Of a DNA stretch of 36,986 nt, positions 24,659 through 34,718 are shown piece after piece. The notes beneath the pieces are model-generated. The model was not told the origin of the DNA, made no database searches, and was given only the letters and a program-made list of their open reading frames with translations. The DNA is from Defluviitaleaceae bacterium (GTDB taxonomy: Bacteria; Bacillota; Clostridia; Lachnospirales; WQUN01): NCBI GenBank assembly GCA_009780315.1, contig WRAH01000027.1, positions 1 through 36,986 on the forward strand, read 5' to 3'. Position 1 is the first letter of the stretch. Each line of letters starts with the position of its first letter. The translations under genes and the position numbers were made by a program.

Positions 24659-26056
24659 CTAAACTTCAACATATTCAATTTCTGTCATTTCACATAGCAT
24701 TTTAAACCTAGATGCAACATCTCCAGAACACAGTACTTCATGATGAGTCCCGCCTTGTTTTAGCCACTGCTCTACGCAGTGACTGGTACCACTGTCTGGG
24801 CGGAAAAATAAATATGGCATTTCGCAACCTTTTAAATCGTAGCGGTCTATCACTTTACCTTTTGCCACAATTAATCGAAAAGTGCCAGATAGAGAAACTA
24901 AACTAACCAATGTTGCAGGCCCTGGTTTTTGTTGAAACAATATTGTTGGAGGGTTTTCAAGACCACCTTCTCCTAAGTAGCGGTCAATCAAGTTTGGTTT
25001 AGACTCATCTACACCTGCGCTATAGTTCCCTTCACCTGCATGGCAAAATAATATAGAATCACTTTTTTTATCTATCATATACATTTCAGTGAAATTAGCA
25101 GGTCTTTGACTAATGAAATGACCTAAACGCAATAGTGCCGCACATGTTACATCACCTTCGGCAGCGTAACCATACCCATCTGCCATTAAGCGTGATGCTG
25201 CATATAGTGGTAACTGGCGAAACCGACCGTCTTGGCCAAACATATCAAAGTGAGCGGTAAATGCCTGGTAATTATTTGCTAGTAAATATTCCCTAAATCC
25301 TAGATACTGACCTACTGCAATTTGATGGCTTTTAGTTGATAAGTTAGGGTCTATATTAAAACGGATAGCATCTTCTTTAACCTCAGCTTCAATGTCGCTT
25401 GGGTCAAGTGCTTTAATAAAGCGATTTATAACACCAAGGCTATCGTGACAAATTTCTACCCCAAGCTTTTTAAATAAAGCCATTTCATCTGTAAGTATGT
25501 CTCCCATGCCCTGCATCCTGCCAAGTACACCAACTTTCATGTTTTTTAATAGGTTTAATCCTTGTGCAGCATGTCCAAAGTTACTTACAAAACACTTGAA
25601 CTCCTCGCTATGGCGGCTACCTGCAAAAACTTGAAATGGTATACCTAAGCGCATTAATACATTGCAATTATCTTGGGCACCATGTATCCCTTGGTTTACT
25701 GTTAAGTCTAACTCTTCAAAATTGATTTCTGCAACATCATCTGGCTGGATAACGGCAACAGCTAGTGGTAGATTATTCTTTTCCATAGCTCTGACAAGCC
25801 ATGCGCCTTGGGAGTATGCTAAAAGTACAATCAGTATTCCATCGAGTCCCATGTGATTATAGTTTCCAACAATCTCTTCTATTTTGTTGCGATTAGTAGC
25901 AATATCGTCAAATGTGATATCTACATATTCTGCTAAACTCTTTGCAATTTCTTTGCCATACTTTTTTTGTCTTACTAAAATTCCTGGGAATACCGACTCA
26001 TATCCGTCGGTTATAAGCCCAAGTAACCCAATTTTTGGCTTTTTTGTTTTGGTCAT
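24659..26056 (-). CDS. L-arabinose isomerase-family protein (divergent)
   Basis: A 465-residue sugar isomerase-like protein. It shows AraA-type landmarks: D-G-Y-G-Y-A-A-E-G-D-V-T-C-A-A-L-L (second active-site Glu), I-L-F-C-H-A-G-E-G-N (metal His) and the C-terminal G-G-T-H-H-E-V (metal His). It ends E-M-T-E-I-E-Y-V-E-V, like AraA. It is shorter than AraA (about 495-500). The position of the first active-site Glu (F-E-D in AraA) appears to be Asp in A-H-F-D-M-F-G. It should interconvert an aldose and a ketose with Mn2+. L-arabinose is plausible because of the GH127 enzyme, but another pentose or a deoxyhexose is possible. GGAGGT precedes the start, four bases after GH4. Confidence 0.8.
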   Translation of the reverse strand: MTKTKKPKIGLLGLITDGYESVFPGILVRQKKYGKEIAKSLAEYVDITFDDIATNRNKIEEIVGNYNHMGLDGILIVLLAYSQGAWLVRAMEKNNLPLAVAVIQPDDVAEINFEELDLTVNQGIHGAQDNCNVLMRLGIPFQVFAGSRHSEEFKCFVSNFGHAAQGLNLLKNMKVGVLGRMQGMGDILTDEMALFKKLGVEICHDSLGVINRFIKALDPSDIEAEVKEDAIRFNIDPNLSTKSHQIAVGQYLGFREYLLANNYQAFTAHFDMFGQDGRFRQLPLYAASRLMADGYGYAAEGDVTCAALLRLGHFISQRPANFTEMYMIDKKSDSILFCHAGEGNYSAGVDESKPNLIDRYLGEGGLENPPTILFQQKPGPATLVSLVSLSGTFRLIVAKGKVIDRYDLKGCEMPYLFFRPDSGTSHCVEQWLKQGGTHHEVLCSGDVASRFKMLCEMTEIEYVEV

Positions 26057-26060
26057 TTAT

Positions 26061-27419
26061 TTATCTACCTCCAGAGAAGTGATTTTTTAAAGTTTCCATT
26101 CCGTCCATGTTAAAAATATCATTTATTAAGTCACGTGCCTGTTGCTCTGTTTTTGTCCATGGATCCATCATAATAAGGCTTAACAGTCCATTAAAATCGC
26201 CGTGTTCATAGGCAGAAAGCTCCATGTTAATCATGGCAATTCGGTCACTTTGCATGTATGCTTGTACTGCTAGTGGCAATGGCTTTTGCTTAACACCGCG
26301 TACCCCTTGGGCATCAACCCAAGTATTTAGCTCTACTTGAAAATCCTTTGGTACTCCAGCAACATATTCGCCATCATTTATAATATTTGTTACAATCATT
26401 CGTGGAATATCAAAGGCTATTGACTCAATGACCTTTATCATTGGCTCCCCTGTGTTTCCAGGTGGAAATACATCTGTAACAGGCGTTTCTATGTCATATG
26501 CTGCAGAATGAATACTATCTACAAGTACTTTGTTTGCATTAAAATATATTTCTTTAAACCACCAATCAGGGCCTTCATTCCATTTTTTTTCAGTATCGGC
26601 ATTAGTGTGATACCACCATGCCCATGCGCCACCGCCTGGATTACCTGTATCGCCAATTGGAAACACTCCAAATTTTTTATATAAATCAACGGCCTTCGGC
26701 CCTACTGCATCGGATATGCGACATGTTTTAAAATATTCTTCTGATTTTTCTTTAATCCAGCGGTCTAATAAAGGAAAGGCATTTTGACCTTTGTGAGTAA
26801 AATGAGTTAACCAAATAAAATGGTTAACGCCGCTTACTTCAAATTGAACATCTTTGGGATTTAAACCAAGGACATTGGAAATATGGTGAACGCCTCCTAC
26901 GCCATGGCACAGACCTATAATTTTTGCTTTTGGGTACTTACGCTTCATATAAGTTACTCCTGCTGAAACGGGGTTTGATACTAAAAGATACCAAGCATTT
27001 GGGCAGATACGTTGTATGTCTAAATACACATCCTCTATTAGTTTAAGTTGATAAAAATTTATCCAAAATCCTTCGTCATGCATAATATGAAGGCTTCCCC
27101 CATAGGAATATCCATGTTTTTTTGCAATTTCCCAGCCTTCAATCCACTTGTCATAACCTACATGTAGTGCTGTATTTATAACAAAATCTGCATTTGTAAG
27201 ACATTCTTCCCTGTTCGTTGTTTTGAGGAGTTCAAGTTTAAGTTCACATTCATCTGCATACCGTTTGCATAATGTATATGACGCATCTAATCTTCCTTCA
27301 TCAATATCCATAAAGTGAACAGTGCAACCACTAAGATTTTTTGTAGTACACAAGTCTCTTATCATATTTAGTGAAAAAACCGAGCTGCCAGCACCAATAA
27401 TACTTATTTTAATTGACAT
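26061..27419 (-). CDS. GH4-family glycosidase (NAD- and Mn-dependent)
   Basis: A 452-residue cytosolic enzyme that is first in the operon. The N-terminus MSIKISIIGAGSSVFSLNMI is the NAD-binding Rossmann fold of GH4. The metal site is N-P-V-S-A followed 20 residues later by G-L-C-H-G, with another ligand expected in V-S-G-V-N-H. GH4 enzymes cleave alpha or beta glycosides by a redox-assisted elimination mechanism and include alpha-galactosidase, alpha-glucosidase and alpha-galacturonidase (LplD) types; this looks nearest the LplD/alpha-glucosidase group. The ATG at 27419 follows AAGGAGA; an upstream in-frame ATG at 27452 has no good site. It may remove a decorating sugar before GH127 acts. Confidence 0.87.
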   Translation of the reverse strand: MSIKISIIGAGSSVFSLNMIRDLCTTKNLSGCTVHFMDIDEGRLDASYTLCKRYADECELKLELLKTTNREECLTNADFVINTALHVGYDKWIEGWEIAKKHGYSYGGSLHIMHDEGFWINFYQLKLIEDVYLDIQRICPNAWYLLVSNPVSAGVTYMKRKYPKAKIIGLCHGVGGVHHISNVLGLNPKDVQFEVSGVNHFIWLTHFTHKGQNAFPLLDRWIKEKSEEYFKTCRISDAVGPKAVDLYKKFGVFPIGDTGNPGGGAWAWWYHTNADTEKKWNEGPDWWFKEIYFNANKVLVDSIHSAAYDIETPVTDVFPPGNTGEPMIKVIESIAFDIPRMIVTNIINDGEYVAGVPKDFQVELNTWVDAQGVRGVKQKPLPLAVQAYMQSDRIAMINMELSAYEHGDFNGLLSLIMMDPWTKTEQQARDLINDIFNMDGMETLKNHFSGGR

Positions 27420-27560
27420 TTTGCATCTCCTTGATTTTTTTCTCGCCATCAAAAGCGGTATAGCTTAATTTATAGCAGTTTGATAGTATTTTTAACATAG
27501 ACAATTCATGTGGATTATATGGATAATCTAGTCATATTGAATCTTCTGAAAAAAATCTGT
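27420..27560 (-). promoter_or_regulatory. Putative promoter/operator region of the sugar operon
   Basis: No gene lies in 27420-27698. On the minus strand TATAAT (27519-27514) is a candidate -10, with only a poor -35 (TTCAAT, 27541-27536), as expected for an activated promoter. A perfect inverted repeat GATTAT-ATGG-ATAATC (27513-27528) overlaps it and could be an operator. Further upstream, TGATAAGT occurs twice 12 bases apart (27605-27612, 27617-27624). All of these are sequence impressions. Confidence 0.35.
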
Positions 27561-27698
27561 TAAACTCCTTTGAACGAAACTGCTGAAAAACGGGCTAATT
27601 TCGATGATAAGTACGTTGATAAGTCTTTCCTTAAAAAAGGGGGGATTTCCCTTCATATCGCCTTCGATAGCGTTATTACTTTCAATATGTTAGTGCAT

Positions 27699-27738
27699 AA
27701 AAAATGGCTATTCCGTTATTTTATTAACGAAATAGCCA
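27699..27738 (-). terminator. Rho-independent terminator of tpl
   Basis: On the minus strand TGGCTATT (27738-27731) and CGTTA (pairing positions 27729-27725 with 27718-27714) form a stem with one mismatch and a six-base loop. The 3' arm closes at 27705 and is followed by a U-run at 27704-27699. It lies 17 bases after the tyrosine phenol-lyase stop. Confidence 0.9.
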
Positions 27739-27754
27739 TACGAGTGTATTCGTT

Positions 27755-29212
<1,458 letters not shown>

Positions 29213-29230
29213 TTAGAAAAATTGTGCGAA

Positions 29231-31006
29231 CTAAACAGATGTAATCCCAACCATTTGCATAAGGAATTTTGCATTGGTGGTTTGAGATTGTCCTTGTTTT
29301 ATTTTGTAGCTAAAGTGAATGTTGTTGTTTTGATAATGCTCGCTGAAGCTAAAATTTTTGATTCTTGTAACCTTTGAGGCAAGATTACAGAGTTCTAGGT
29401 CATGGGTGGAAATCATGCCGACAGCATTTAGGGCTTCCAGCTGTGAAATGACTGCTTCTGCACCGGCAAGCCTATCTACAGAGTTTGTTCCTTTAAAAAT
29501 TTCATCTATGAGAAAAAACATGTTGGCGTTGCCACGTACTGCGTCTATTATGGCTTTTATCCGTTTAAGTTCTGCATAGAAAGTGGATATGCCCTCATTT
29601 AAGTCGTCTGAGATTCTCATGGAGGTCATAATATCAAAGGGGGTGCAAGCCATTGTGCCGGCACATACAAAACTGCCAGCACGTGCCAAAATTAAATTGA
29701 TACCTACCGTCCGCATGAAAGTAGTCTTGCCAGACATATTTGAACCGCTAATGATGAAAATATCGTTGTCGAACTTCACGTTATTTGTTATGCGGCTTTC
29801 ATTTGGAAGTAGGGGATGTCCAAGGTTTTCAGCATTGATGATTTTCTCCTTTTGAGCCATTTGAGGTAAACACATATTTGTACATATATTAGGCAGATTT
29901 GAGAAGCTTTGCAGGCTTTCAAATTCTGCAATGGCATCAAACCATTTATGTGCATCGGCGGCATATTTGCGTTTCCAATTTTCCAGCATAAATGCACAAT
30001 GAAAATCCCATAAGAGTAGTGCATTGACCGCGAAGTAAATCAATACATTGTGACGCACGTCAATTTTACCTGCAATTTTTTCAAGCTCATTTACAGCTTC
30101 GGACGCTTCGGTGAGTTGTGTCTGTATGTTTTTGAGTTTTTCACATTTAAAATCGGCAGAATTTATAGCGTTTATAGCCGCCGCATACTTGCCTAACTTG
30201 TATGGCAAATTACCCATAAGCCCCAGGTATGCTGCCGTTTTATGCCATCTTACACCCCATGTTAACATTTGGACTGCAACCAAAGCCGCCCCCGCCAACC
30301 ACAATGGAGAAATTTGAAAAACTATACCCGCTGCCAGTAGCAATATGGTCAACACTGGCATATAAGTAAGGAGGCGTTTGGGAAACCCTTGGATAAATTG
30401 TACCGATTTAGAAAGGCTTTCAATCAGTGTTTCGTCATGGGCATTTGTGCCAACTTGTGATAGATAGTACTGCATTTCGCTTGTAAATTCTATTGCTTGA
30501 CTTAGTTCTTCTACTGCGGTTTGGCGTTTTTCTATTTCTGCCGTGCTATAAGATGGTGCTAGTAAATCTTTTGCAAAGGCTTTGCGTCCATGCCATGTGT
30601 GCGTAGTGTTGATAAATTGAAACAGTGACTTTGCACCCACAATATCCAAATCACGGGCATAGGGATGTGAAGTATCTGCAAGCTCTGCACCTGTGTTTTT
30701 AAAATTCACCCATTCACCAGAAATTCTGGCAAGTTGGCGTGTACATACTGTTACAATGCCTTGATGGAAATGTATTTTGTTGTGCAATTTACTATGGAAA
30801 ATCCACAATACGGCAAATGCCACAATAGCTATAATAAGTGCGATGACCACCGCCAGCGGAAAACTCATGGAAAACATAAAGATTCCCAGTAAAATAATCA
30901 TAACTAAAGCAAAAATTCTTATATATCCAACGATGTTAAAAATCTTATTGTCTTTTTCTAAAATTGTCTCATGTTGTGTGGCAATGGCTTGAAATTTATC
31001 CCTCAA
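29231..31006 (-). CDS. Membrane-anchored MutS-like ATPase
   Basis: A 591-residue protein. Two pairs of hydrophobic helices (about residues 25-75 and 210-250) precede a C-terminal MutS-type ATPase. Visible motifs are Walker A G-S-N-M-S-G-K-T-T near 420, S-D-D-L-N-E-G-I-S-T-F-Y-A-E-L, Walker B F-F-L-I-D-E-I-F-K-G-T-N-S and S-T-H-D-L-E-L. MutS mismatch-recognition and connector domains are absent. A TTG at 31006 is chosen, preceded by AGGAG at seven bases; ATGs further upstream (31099, 31051) overlap the divergent promoter region. This subfamily is common in Firmicutes and Bacteroidetes and its job is not established; mismatch repair is unlikely. Confidence 0.85.
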   Translation of the reverse strand: MRDKFQAIATQHETILEKDNKIFNIVGYIRIFALVMIILLGIFMFSMSFPLAVVIALIIAIVAFAVLWIFHSKLHNKIHFHQGIVTVCTRQLARISGEWVNFKNTGAELADTSHPYARDLDIVGAKSLFQFINTTHTWHGRKAFAKDLLAPSYSTAEIEKRQTAVEELSQAIEFTSEMQYYLSQVGTNAHDETLIESLSKSVQFIQGFPKRLLTYMPVLTILLLAAGIVFQISPLWLAGAALVAVQMLTWGVRWHKTAAYLGLMGNLPYKLGKYAAAINAINSADFKCEKLKNIQTQLTEASEAVNELEKIAGKIDVRHNVLIYFAVNALLLWDFHCAFMLENWKRKYAADAHKWFDAIAEFESLQSFSNLPNICTNMCLPQMAQKEKIINAENLGHPLLPNESRITNNVKFDNDIFIISGSNMSGKTTFMRTVGINLILARAGSFVCAGTMACTPFDIMTSMRISDDLNEGISTFYAELKRIKAIIDAVRGNANMFFLIDEIFKGTNSVDRLAGAEAVISQLEALNAVGMISTHDLELCNLASKVTRIKNFSFSEHYQNNNIHFSYKIKQGQSQTTNAKFLMQMVGITSV

Positions 31007-31146
31007 TTTTATTCTCCTAGCGTACCAATTTGTGATGCAAAAATATTCTATCATACTTAGTATAAATGATGTACATTTACCATAGATTTTTTCAAACATT
31101 TATGTTATCTTTGACGTATACTGTAATAAATAGAAGGAGGGGTATT

Positions 31147-31656
31147 ATGAATCCTTATTTCATTCTTTTTGGCGTAGGACTTGGCTTTGTTGTCATTTCT
31201 TTTGTCTTTGGCAATCTTTCAAATATTGAGGGTGTGAGTTTTTCATTTTTACGTCCTACACTTATTGCAGTTTTTTTAACCGTAACAGGGGGCTTGGGGT
31301 TGCTTTTGACTCCGCGTATGGGCATTTTCTATAGTGCAAGTTTGGTTATGTTTGCGAGCGTAGCTGGTGGCTTGATTGTTGCGGCATTAATTAACCGCTT
31401 CGTTGTCATTCCCCTGCATCGTGCGCAAAATACATCTGCTTTTGATAAACAGGCAACCATTGGGGTTTCAGCGGAAGTTGTGTCACCCATTCCCCAAGGC
31501 GGATTTGGTAAAATTCGTTATACAATAAGCGGTTCAACAGTAACAAGCCCTGCAAAAAGTGAGGATGGCAACCAAATTAAACTTGGTGAATATGTAGAGA
31601 TAATCTATATAGAAAAAAACACCTATTTTGTACGCAAAGCGGCAGATGGGGTTTAA
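31147..31656 (+). CDS. NfeD-like membrane protein (YuaF-type)
   Basis: A 169-residue protein with three hydrophobic helices in the first 100 residues and a C-terminal OB-fold of the NfeD type (G-V-S-A-E-V-V-S-P, then G-E-Y-V-E-I-I). The start follows AAGGAGGGG. It lies 14 bases before a flotillin gene, as in the Bacillus yuaF-yuaG operon, where the pair shapes membrane microdomains. The short form lacks the ClpP-like protease domain of long NfeD proteins. Confidence 0.85.
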   Translation: MNPYFILFGVGLGFVVISFVFGNLSNIEGVSFSFLRPTLIAVFLTVTGGLGLLLTPRMGIFYSASLVMFASVAGGLIVAALINRFVVIPLHRAQNTSAFDKQATIGVSAEVVSPIPQGGFGKIRYTISGSTVTSPAKSEDGNQIKLGEYVEIIYIEKNTYFVRKAADGV

Positions 31657-31670
31657 AAGGAGGATGTTAA

Positions 31671-33122
31671 ATGAATAATGTAGGTGACTTAGGTGTGATT
31701 GTGGGCATTATCGCCGCAATATTTTTCGGCTTTTTGCTGATTATCACACTGTGGAAGCGTGTCCCTCAAAACAAGGCGGCAGTCGTCACAGGGCTTAGAA
31801 AGCGGATAATCTCCGGTGGTGGTGGGCTTGTCCTTCCGGTGCTGGAGCGTTATGACGTTATTTCTCTTGAAAACATTAAGATACCGCTGGATATCGACAA
31901 TGCAATTTCCAGTCAAGGTGTACCTGTTACTGTAAAAAGTGTAGCCGTTGTAAAAGTTAAATCAGACAAAGAATCTATTTATTCTGCCGTTGAGCAATTC
32001 TTCCGTGGTGCGACAGACAAAACCGCAGCAGAAATTGCCACACAATCCAGTTATGTTTTGGTTGGTAAACTTCGTGAAATCATTGCAAAAATGACAGTTG
32101 AAGAGATTTATCAAGATAAAGATAAATTTTCCAGCGAAGTTCAAGAAAACGCTGCTATTTCACTGGCAGAAATGGGGCTTGAAATTAAAGCCTTTACCGT
32201 AATGTCTATAGATGACACCAATGGATATCTCGTAGCTTTAGGCCGCAAGCGTATTTCAGAAGTCAAACGTGACGCGCAAATCGCTGAAGCCGACGCAGAA
32301 CGTGAAACCGTTGTAAAGACAGCCGAAGCCACTCGCCTAGGTGCCGAGGCCCGCCTTTTAGCAGAAACCCAAGTGGCAGAAGCTACAAAGGAAAAAGAGT
32401 TGAAAGTGCAAGCCTATCGTAAAGAGCAAGAGTCTGCAAAAGCGGTCGCTGACAACGCCTATCAAATTGAAGAAAACAAAGTTAAAAAAGAAGTAACCGA
32501 AACTGAGCTTCAAGTAGAACTTTTGCGCCGTCAACGCGAAACCGAACTAGCTGCTCAAGAAGCTTTGCGCAAGGAAAAAGAGCTTGAGGCAACTGTGAAC
32601 AAACAAGCTGACGCAGAAAGATATCGTCAAGAGCGTCAAGCGGAAGGTCGCAAGTTTGAGCAAGTGGCAAAAGCACAAGCCGAAGCCGAAGCAGTTAAAT
32701 TAGAAGGTTCTGCCCGTGCAGAAGCGATTCGCGCACAAGGTCAAGCGGAAGCGGAAGCCATCCAAGCAAAAGGTCTTGCGGAGGCGGAAGCTATGATGAA
32801 AAAAGCCGAAGCCTTTAAACAGTACAATGATGCGGCGGTTATCCAAATGCTCATTGAGCGTTTGCCTGAAATTGCTAAAAATGTTGCTGATCCGTTATCA
32901 CGTACAGAAAAAATCGTGGTTATTGACCAAGGCGGTAATAACAGTAAAGCTGGTGGTGCATCAAAAGTTGCTGGTTATGTAACCGACATCATAGCCCAAC
33001 TGCCTGAAACTGTAGAAGCCCTAACAGGTGTTGACTTGATAAGCGTATTAAAAAGCGCGACATCAGGTAGCCTAAGCACATCTGCGACCACAGTTGAAGA
33101 ACCACCAAAAGACGTAGTTTAA
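31671..33122 (+). CDS. Flotillin-like protein (YuaG/FloT)
   Basis: A 483-residue scaffold protein. An N-terminal membrane helix (about 6-28) is followed by an SPFH/band-7 domain to about 190, including L-R-E-I-I-A-K-M-T-V-E-E-I-Y. A long Ala/Glu-rich coiled coil then runs from about 200 to 390 (repeats such as A-E-A-E-A-I-Q-A-K-G). The C-terminus is polar. Flotillins organise lipid microdomains and affect signalling kinases and secretion. AAAGGAGG precedes the start. It is co-transcribed with the NfeD-like gene. No clear terminator was seen in the 70 bases after the stop. Confidence 0.93.
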   Translation: MNNVGDLGVIVGIIAAIFFGFLLIITLWKRVPQNKAAVVTGLRKRIISGGGGLVLPVLERYDVISLENIKIPLDIDNAISSQGVPVTVKSVAVVKVKSDKESIYSAVEQFFRGATDKTAAEIATQSSYVLVGKLREIIAKMTVEEIYQDKDKFSSEVQENAAISLAEMGLEIKAFTVMSIDDTNGYLVALGRKRISEVKRDAQIAEADAERETVVKTAEATRLGAEARLLAETQVAEATKEKELKVQAYRKEQESAKAVADNAYQIEENKVKKEVTETELQVELLRRQRETELAAQEALRKEKELEATVNKQADAERYRQERQAEGRKFEQVAKAQAEAEAVKLEGSARAEAIRAQGQAEAEAIQAKGLAEAEAMMKKAEAFKQYNDAAVIQMLIERLPEIAKNVADPLSRTEKIVVIDQGGNNSKAGGASKVAGYVTDIIAQLPETVEALTGVDLISVLKSATSGSLSTSATTVEEPPKDVV

Positions 33123-33191
33123 ATTACAAGCATATGTAAGAAGAAAATCAAGAAGTATTGGCGTGCCATTTAAAATAAAACCTAGAACCCC

Positions 33192-33220
33192 TTGCGCATA
33201 CCCACTGAATATGCTATATT
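33192..33220 (+). promoter_or_regulatory. Promoter of tRNA-Ala
   Basis: TTGCGC (33192-33197), 17 bases, TATATT (33215-33220), placing the transcript start about 40 bases before the tRNA. Confidence 0.6.
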
Positions 33221-33269
33221 ATTATTTGTGGTTAGCAATTCTTATTTTTTAGAAGTGTACTTGCTACAC

Positions 33270-33342
<73 letters not shown>

Positions 33343-33501
33343 CTTACTAATGGACGTAGTCGAACCATCCGCAGCGATGTTAAACTTGTTGGGGATGCGT
33401 TTGGCTATGTGACGGTAGTTTTAAAATGATATACTGTCGTTAGAACGGCTTGTGGCTTATAGCCCAAGTCGTTTTTCATTGAGCTTAGTGTCCAATTCTG
33501 C
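33343..33501. other. Short non-coding gap after the tRNA
   Basis: About 160 bases without a convincing gene. A weak hairpin with two wobble pairs (GACGGTAGT / ACTGTCGT, about 33410-33440) lacks a U-run. One frame reads R-S-D-V-K-L-V-G-D-A-F-G-Y-V before a stop at 33430 and might be the tail of a lost gene, but it is too short to claim. Confidence 0.3.
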
Positions 33502-33549
33502 AAAAAAAACCGAGCCCAAGTCGCCGATGGGCATCTACCTGGACTCGGT
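33502..33549 (-). terminator. Rho-independent terminator of the XRE/ImmA gene
   Basis: Minus strand: ACCGAGTCCAGGT (33549-33537) pairs along 13 positions, two of them G-U, with ACTTGGGCTCGGT (33521-33509). Eight U's follow (33509-33502). It begins three bases after the stop codon of the gene at 33553. Confidence 0.95.
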
Positions 33550-33552
33550 TGA

Positions 33553-34695
33553 TTACTTTAGAAGTCTGAGTTTATGGCTTAGTGGTTCAAAATGCAGAGT
33601 ACCTTTGGGTAAATTCAACAGCTCTTCAATCTTATTTGGTGTGAGGGTTAAATTGTGACTATAGGACATCTCATCTATAAATTCTCTGGCTGTAAATACA
33701 TTTTCATTTAGAAGCATTTGAATAGCACTTCGCAATAGTTTAGGCGATGATGTTGTTAATTCATCATCTAACGGCTCATCTTTTCTCAGACCTCTCCTTT
33801 GCAGAGTACGCATCATGTTTTGGTATTCATCATATGAAACAACACCAAGACCATGAGCTCTCCTGGCCATAGCAGCTATAGAGGTTTTCCACTTTCTTTT
33901 AAGCTGTGTATAATGCGGTATAGTAAAAGGTAAATTCACAATATCACGATAAAAGCTGTTTTTAGGCAATAGAAAAGCTGCCGCAAATGCGTGTGCCTCA
34001 GTTTCCCTCTCTCGAAACTCATCTTTGGTTAAAGCGTCTACATCTTCACAAAATTCATGCATAAGAATATGCCCTAGCTCATGTGCTATGTCGAAATGTA
34101 TCCTCGCTGCAGATTGCTTGTTGTCAGAATATCCTATGAGAAATACACAATCATCACCTACGTTTACCATTTGGCTACAAGCATCTATCGTGCTTGACTC
34201 TGAAACAAATTTGGTTACGACTATGCCTTTGCTTTCTGCCATAAATACAATATTGTCTATAGGTTTTTCACCAAGTCCCCAATGTGAACGTAATGCCATA
34301 GCTAGTTCCTCAGGTGTTTCGGCTGTGTCGAAGTGTAGTGGTTCGAATTTGGGGAAATTAATATACTTGCCTATAAAAGAGTAGACAGCAGACATCAGAG
34401 CCATTTTTTCTACCTGTTGTTTTCTATATCGTCCCTTTGTTGTTAACTGTGCCCTAAAATATGTCGAACCAATTTTGTAGTCAAGGCTATGTTCATAGAA
34501 AAATTGAACAGGAAAATCAAGGAGCTCTGATAACTTATTTATGATGTTGAAGTCAGGATTACTTTCTTTTCCGTTTTCGTAGCCTGAAATCGTCTGCCTA
34601 CTGCATTCTATTTTTTCCGCTAGTTCTTTTATTGTGTAACCATTATATAAACGGGCTTTTTCTAATCTGCTTCCATTAAATGCCCCTTGTCTCAT
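33553..34695 (-). CDS. XRE regulator fused to ImmA/IrrE-type zinc metallopeptidase
   Basis: A 380-residue protein. Residues 8-65 are an XRE helix-turn-helix (Y-T-I-K-E-L-A-E-K-I-E-C-S-R-Q-T-I-S-G-Y-E-N). Residues about 190-290 are an ImmA/IrrE metallopeptidase with the zinc motif H-F-D-I-A-H-E-L-G-H-I-L-M-H-E and the downstream E-x-E-A-H-A-F-A-A-A-F-L-L-P. Known relatives cleave repressors on mobile elements or after stress, or act as stand-alone antitoxin-like regulators. The ATG follows GGAGG. It is the second gene of a two-gene leftward operon, 23 bases after the gene for an unknown 254-residue protein, and ends at a strong terminator. The partner could be its substrate or toxin; this is inference. 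Confidence 0.88.
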   Translation of the reverse strand: MRQGAFNGSRLEKARLYNGYTIKELAEKIECSRQTISGYENGKESNPDFNIINKLSELLDFPVQFFYEHSLDYKIGSTYFRAQLTTKGRYRKQQVEKMALMSAVYSFIGKYINFPKFEPLHFDTAETPEELAMALRSHWGLGEKPIDNIVFMAESKGIVVTKFVSESSTIDACSQMVNVGDDCVFLIGYSDNKQSAARIHFDIAHELGHILMHEFCEDVDALTKDEFRERETEAHAFAAAFLLPKNSFYRDIVNLPFTIPHYTQLKRKWKTSIAAMARRAHGLGVVSYDEYQNMMRTLQRRGLRKDEPLDDELTTSSPKLLRSAIQMLLNENVFTAREFIDEMSYSHNLTLTPNKIEELLNLPKGTLHFEPLSHKLRLLK

Positions 34696-34718
34696 TTCTT
34701 CGCCTCCGAGTGTTAAAT

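Noticed and set aside
27440..27470. CcpA cre site near AAAGCGGTATAGC
   Set aside because: It matches only part of the cre consensus and lacks dyad symmetry.
27605..27624. Direct repeat TGATAAGT as an AraC-type binding site
   Set aside because: Two 8-bp copies at a 12-base period in AT-rich DNA could arise by chance, and the spacing is not typical.
33350..33430. Protein tail R-S-D-V-K-L-V-G-D-A-F-G-Y-V after the tRNA
   Set aside because: Too short and without a start; could be coincidence.
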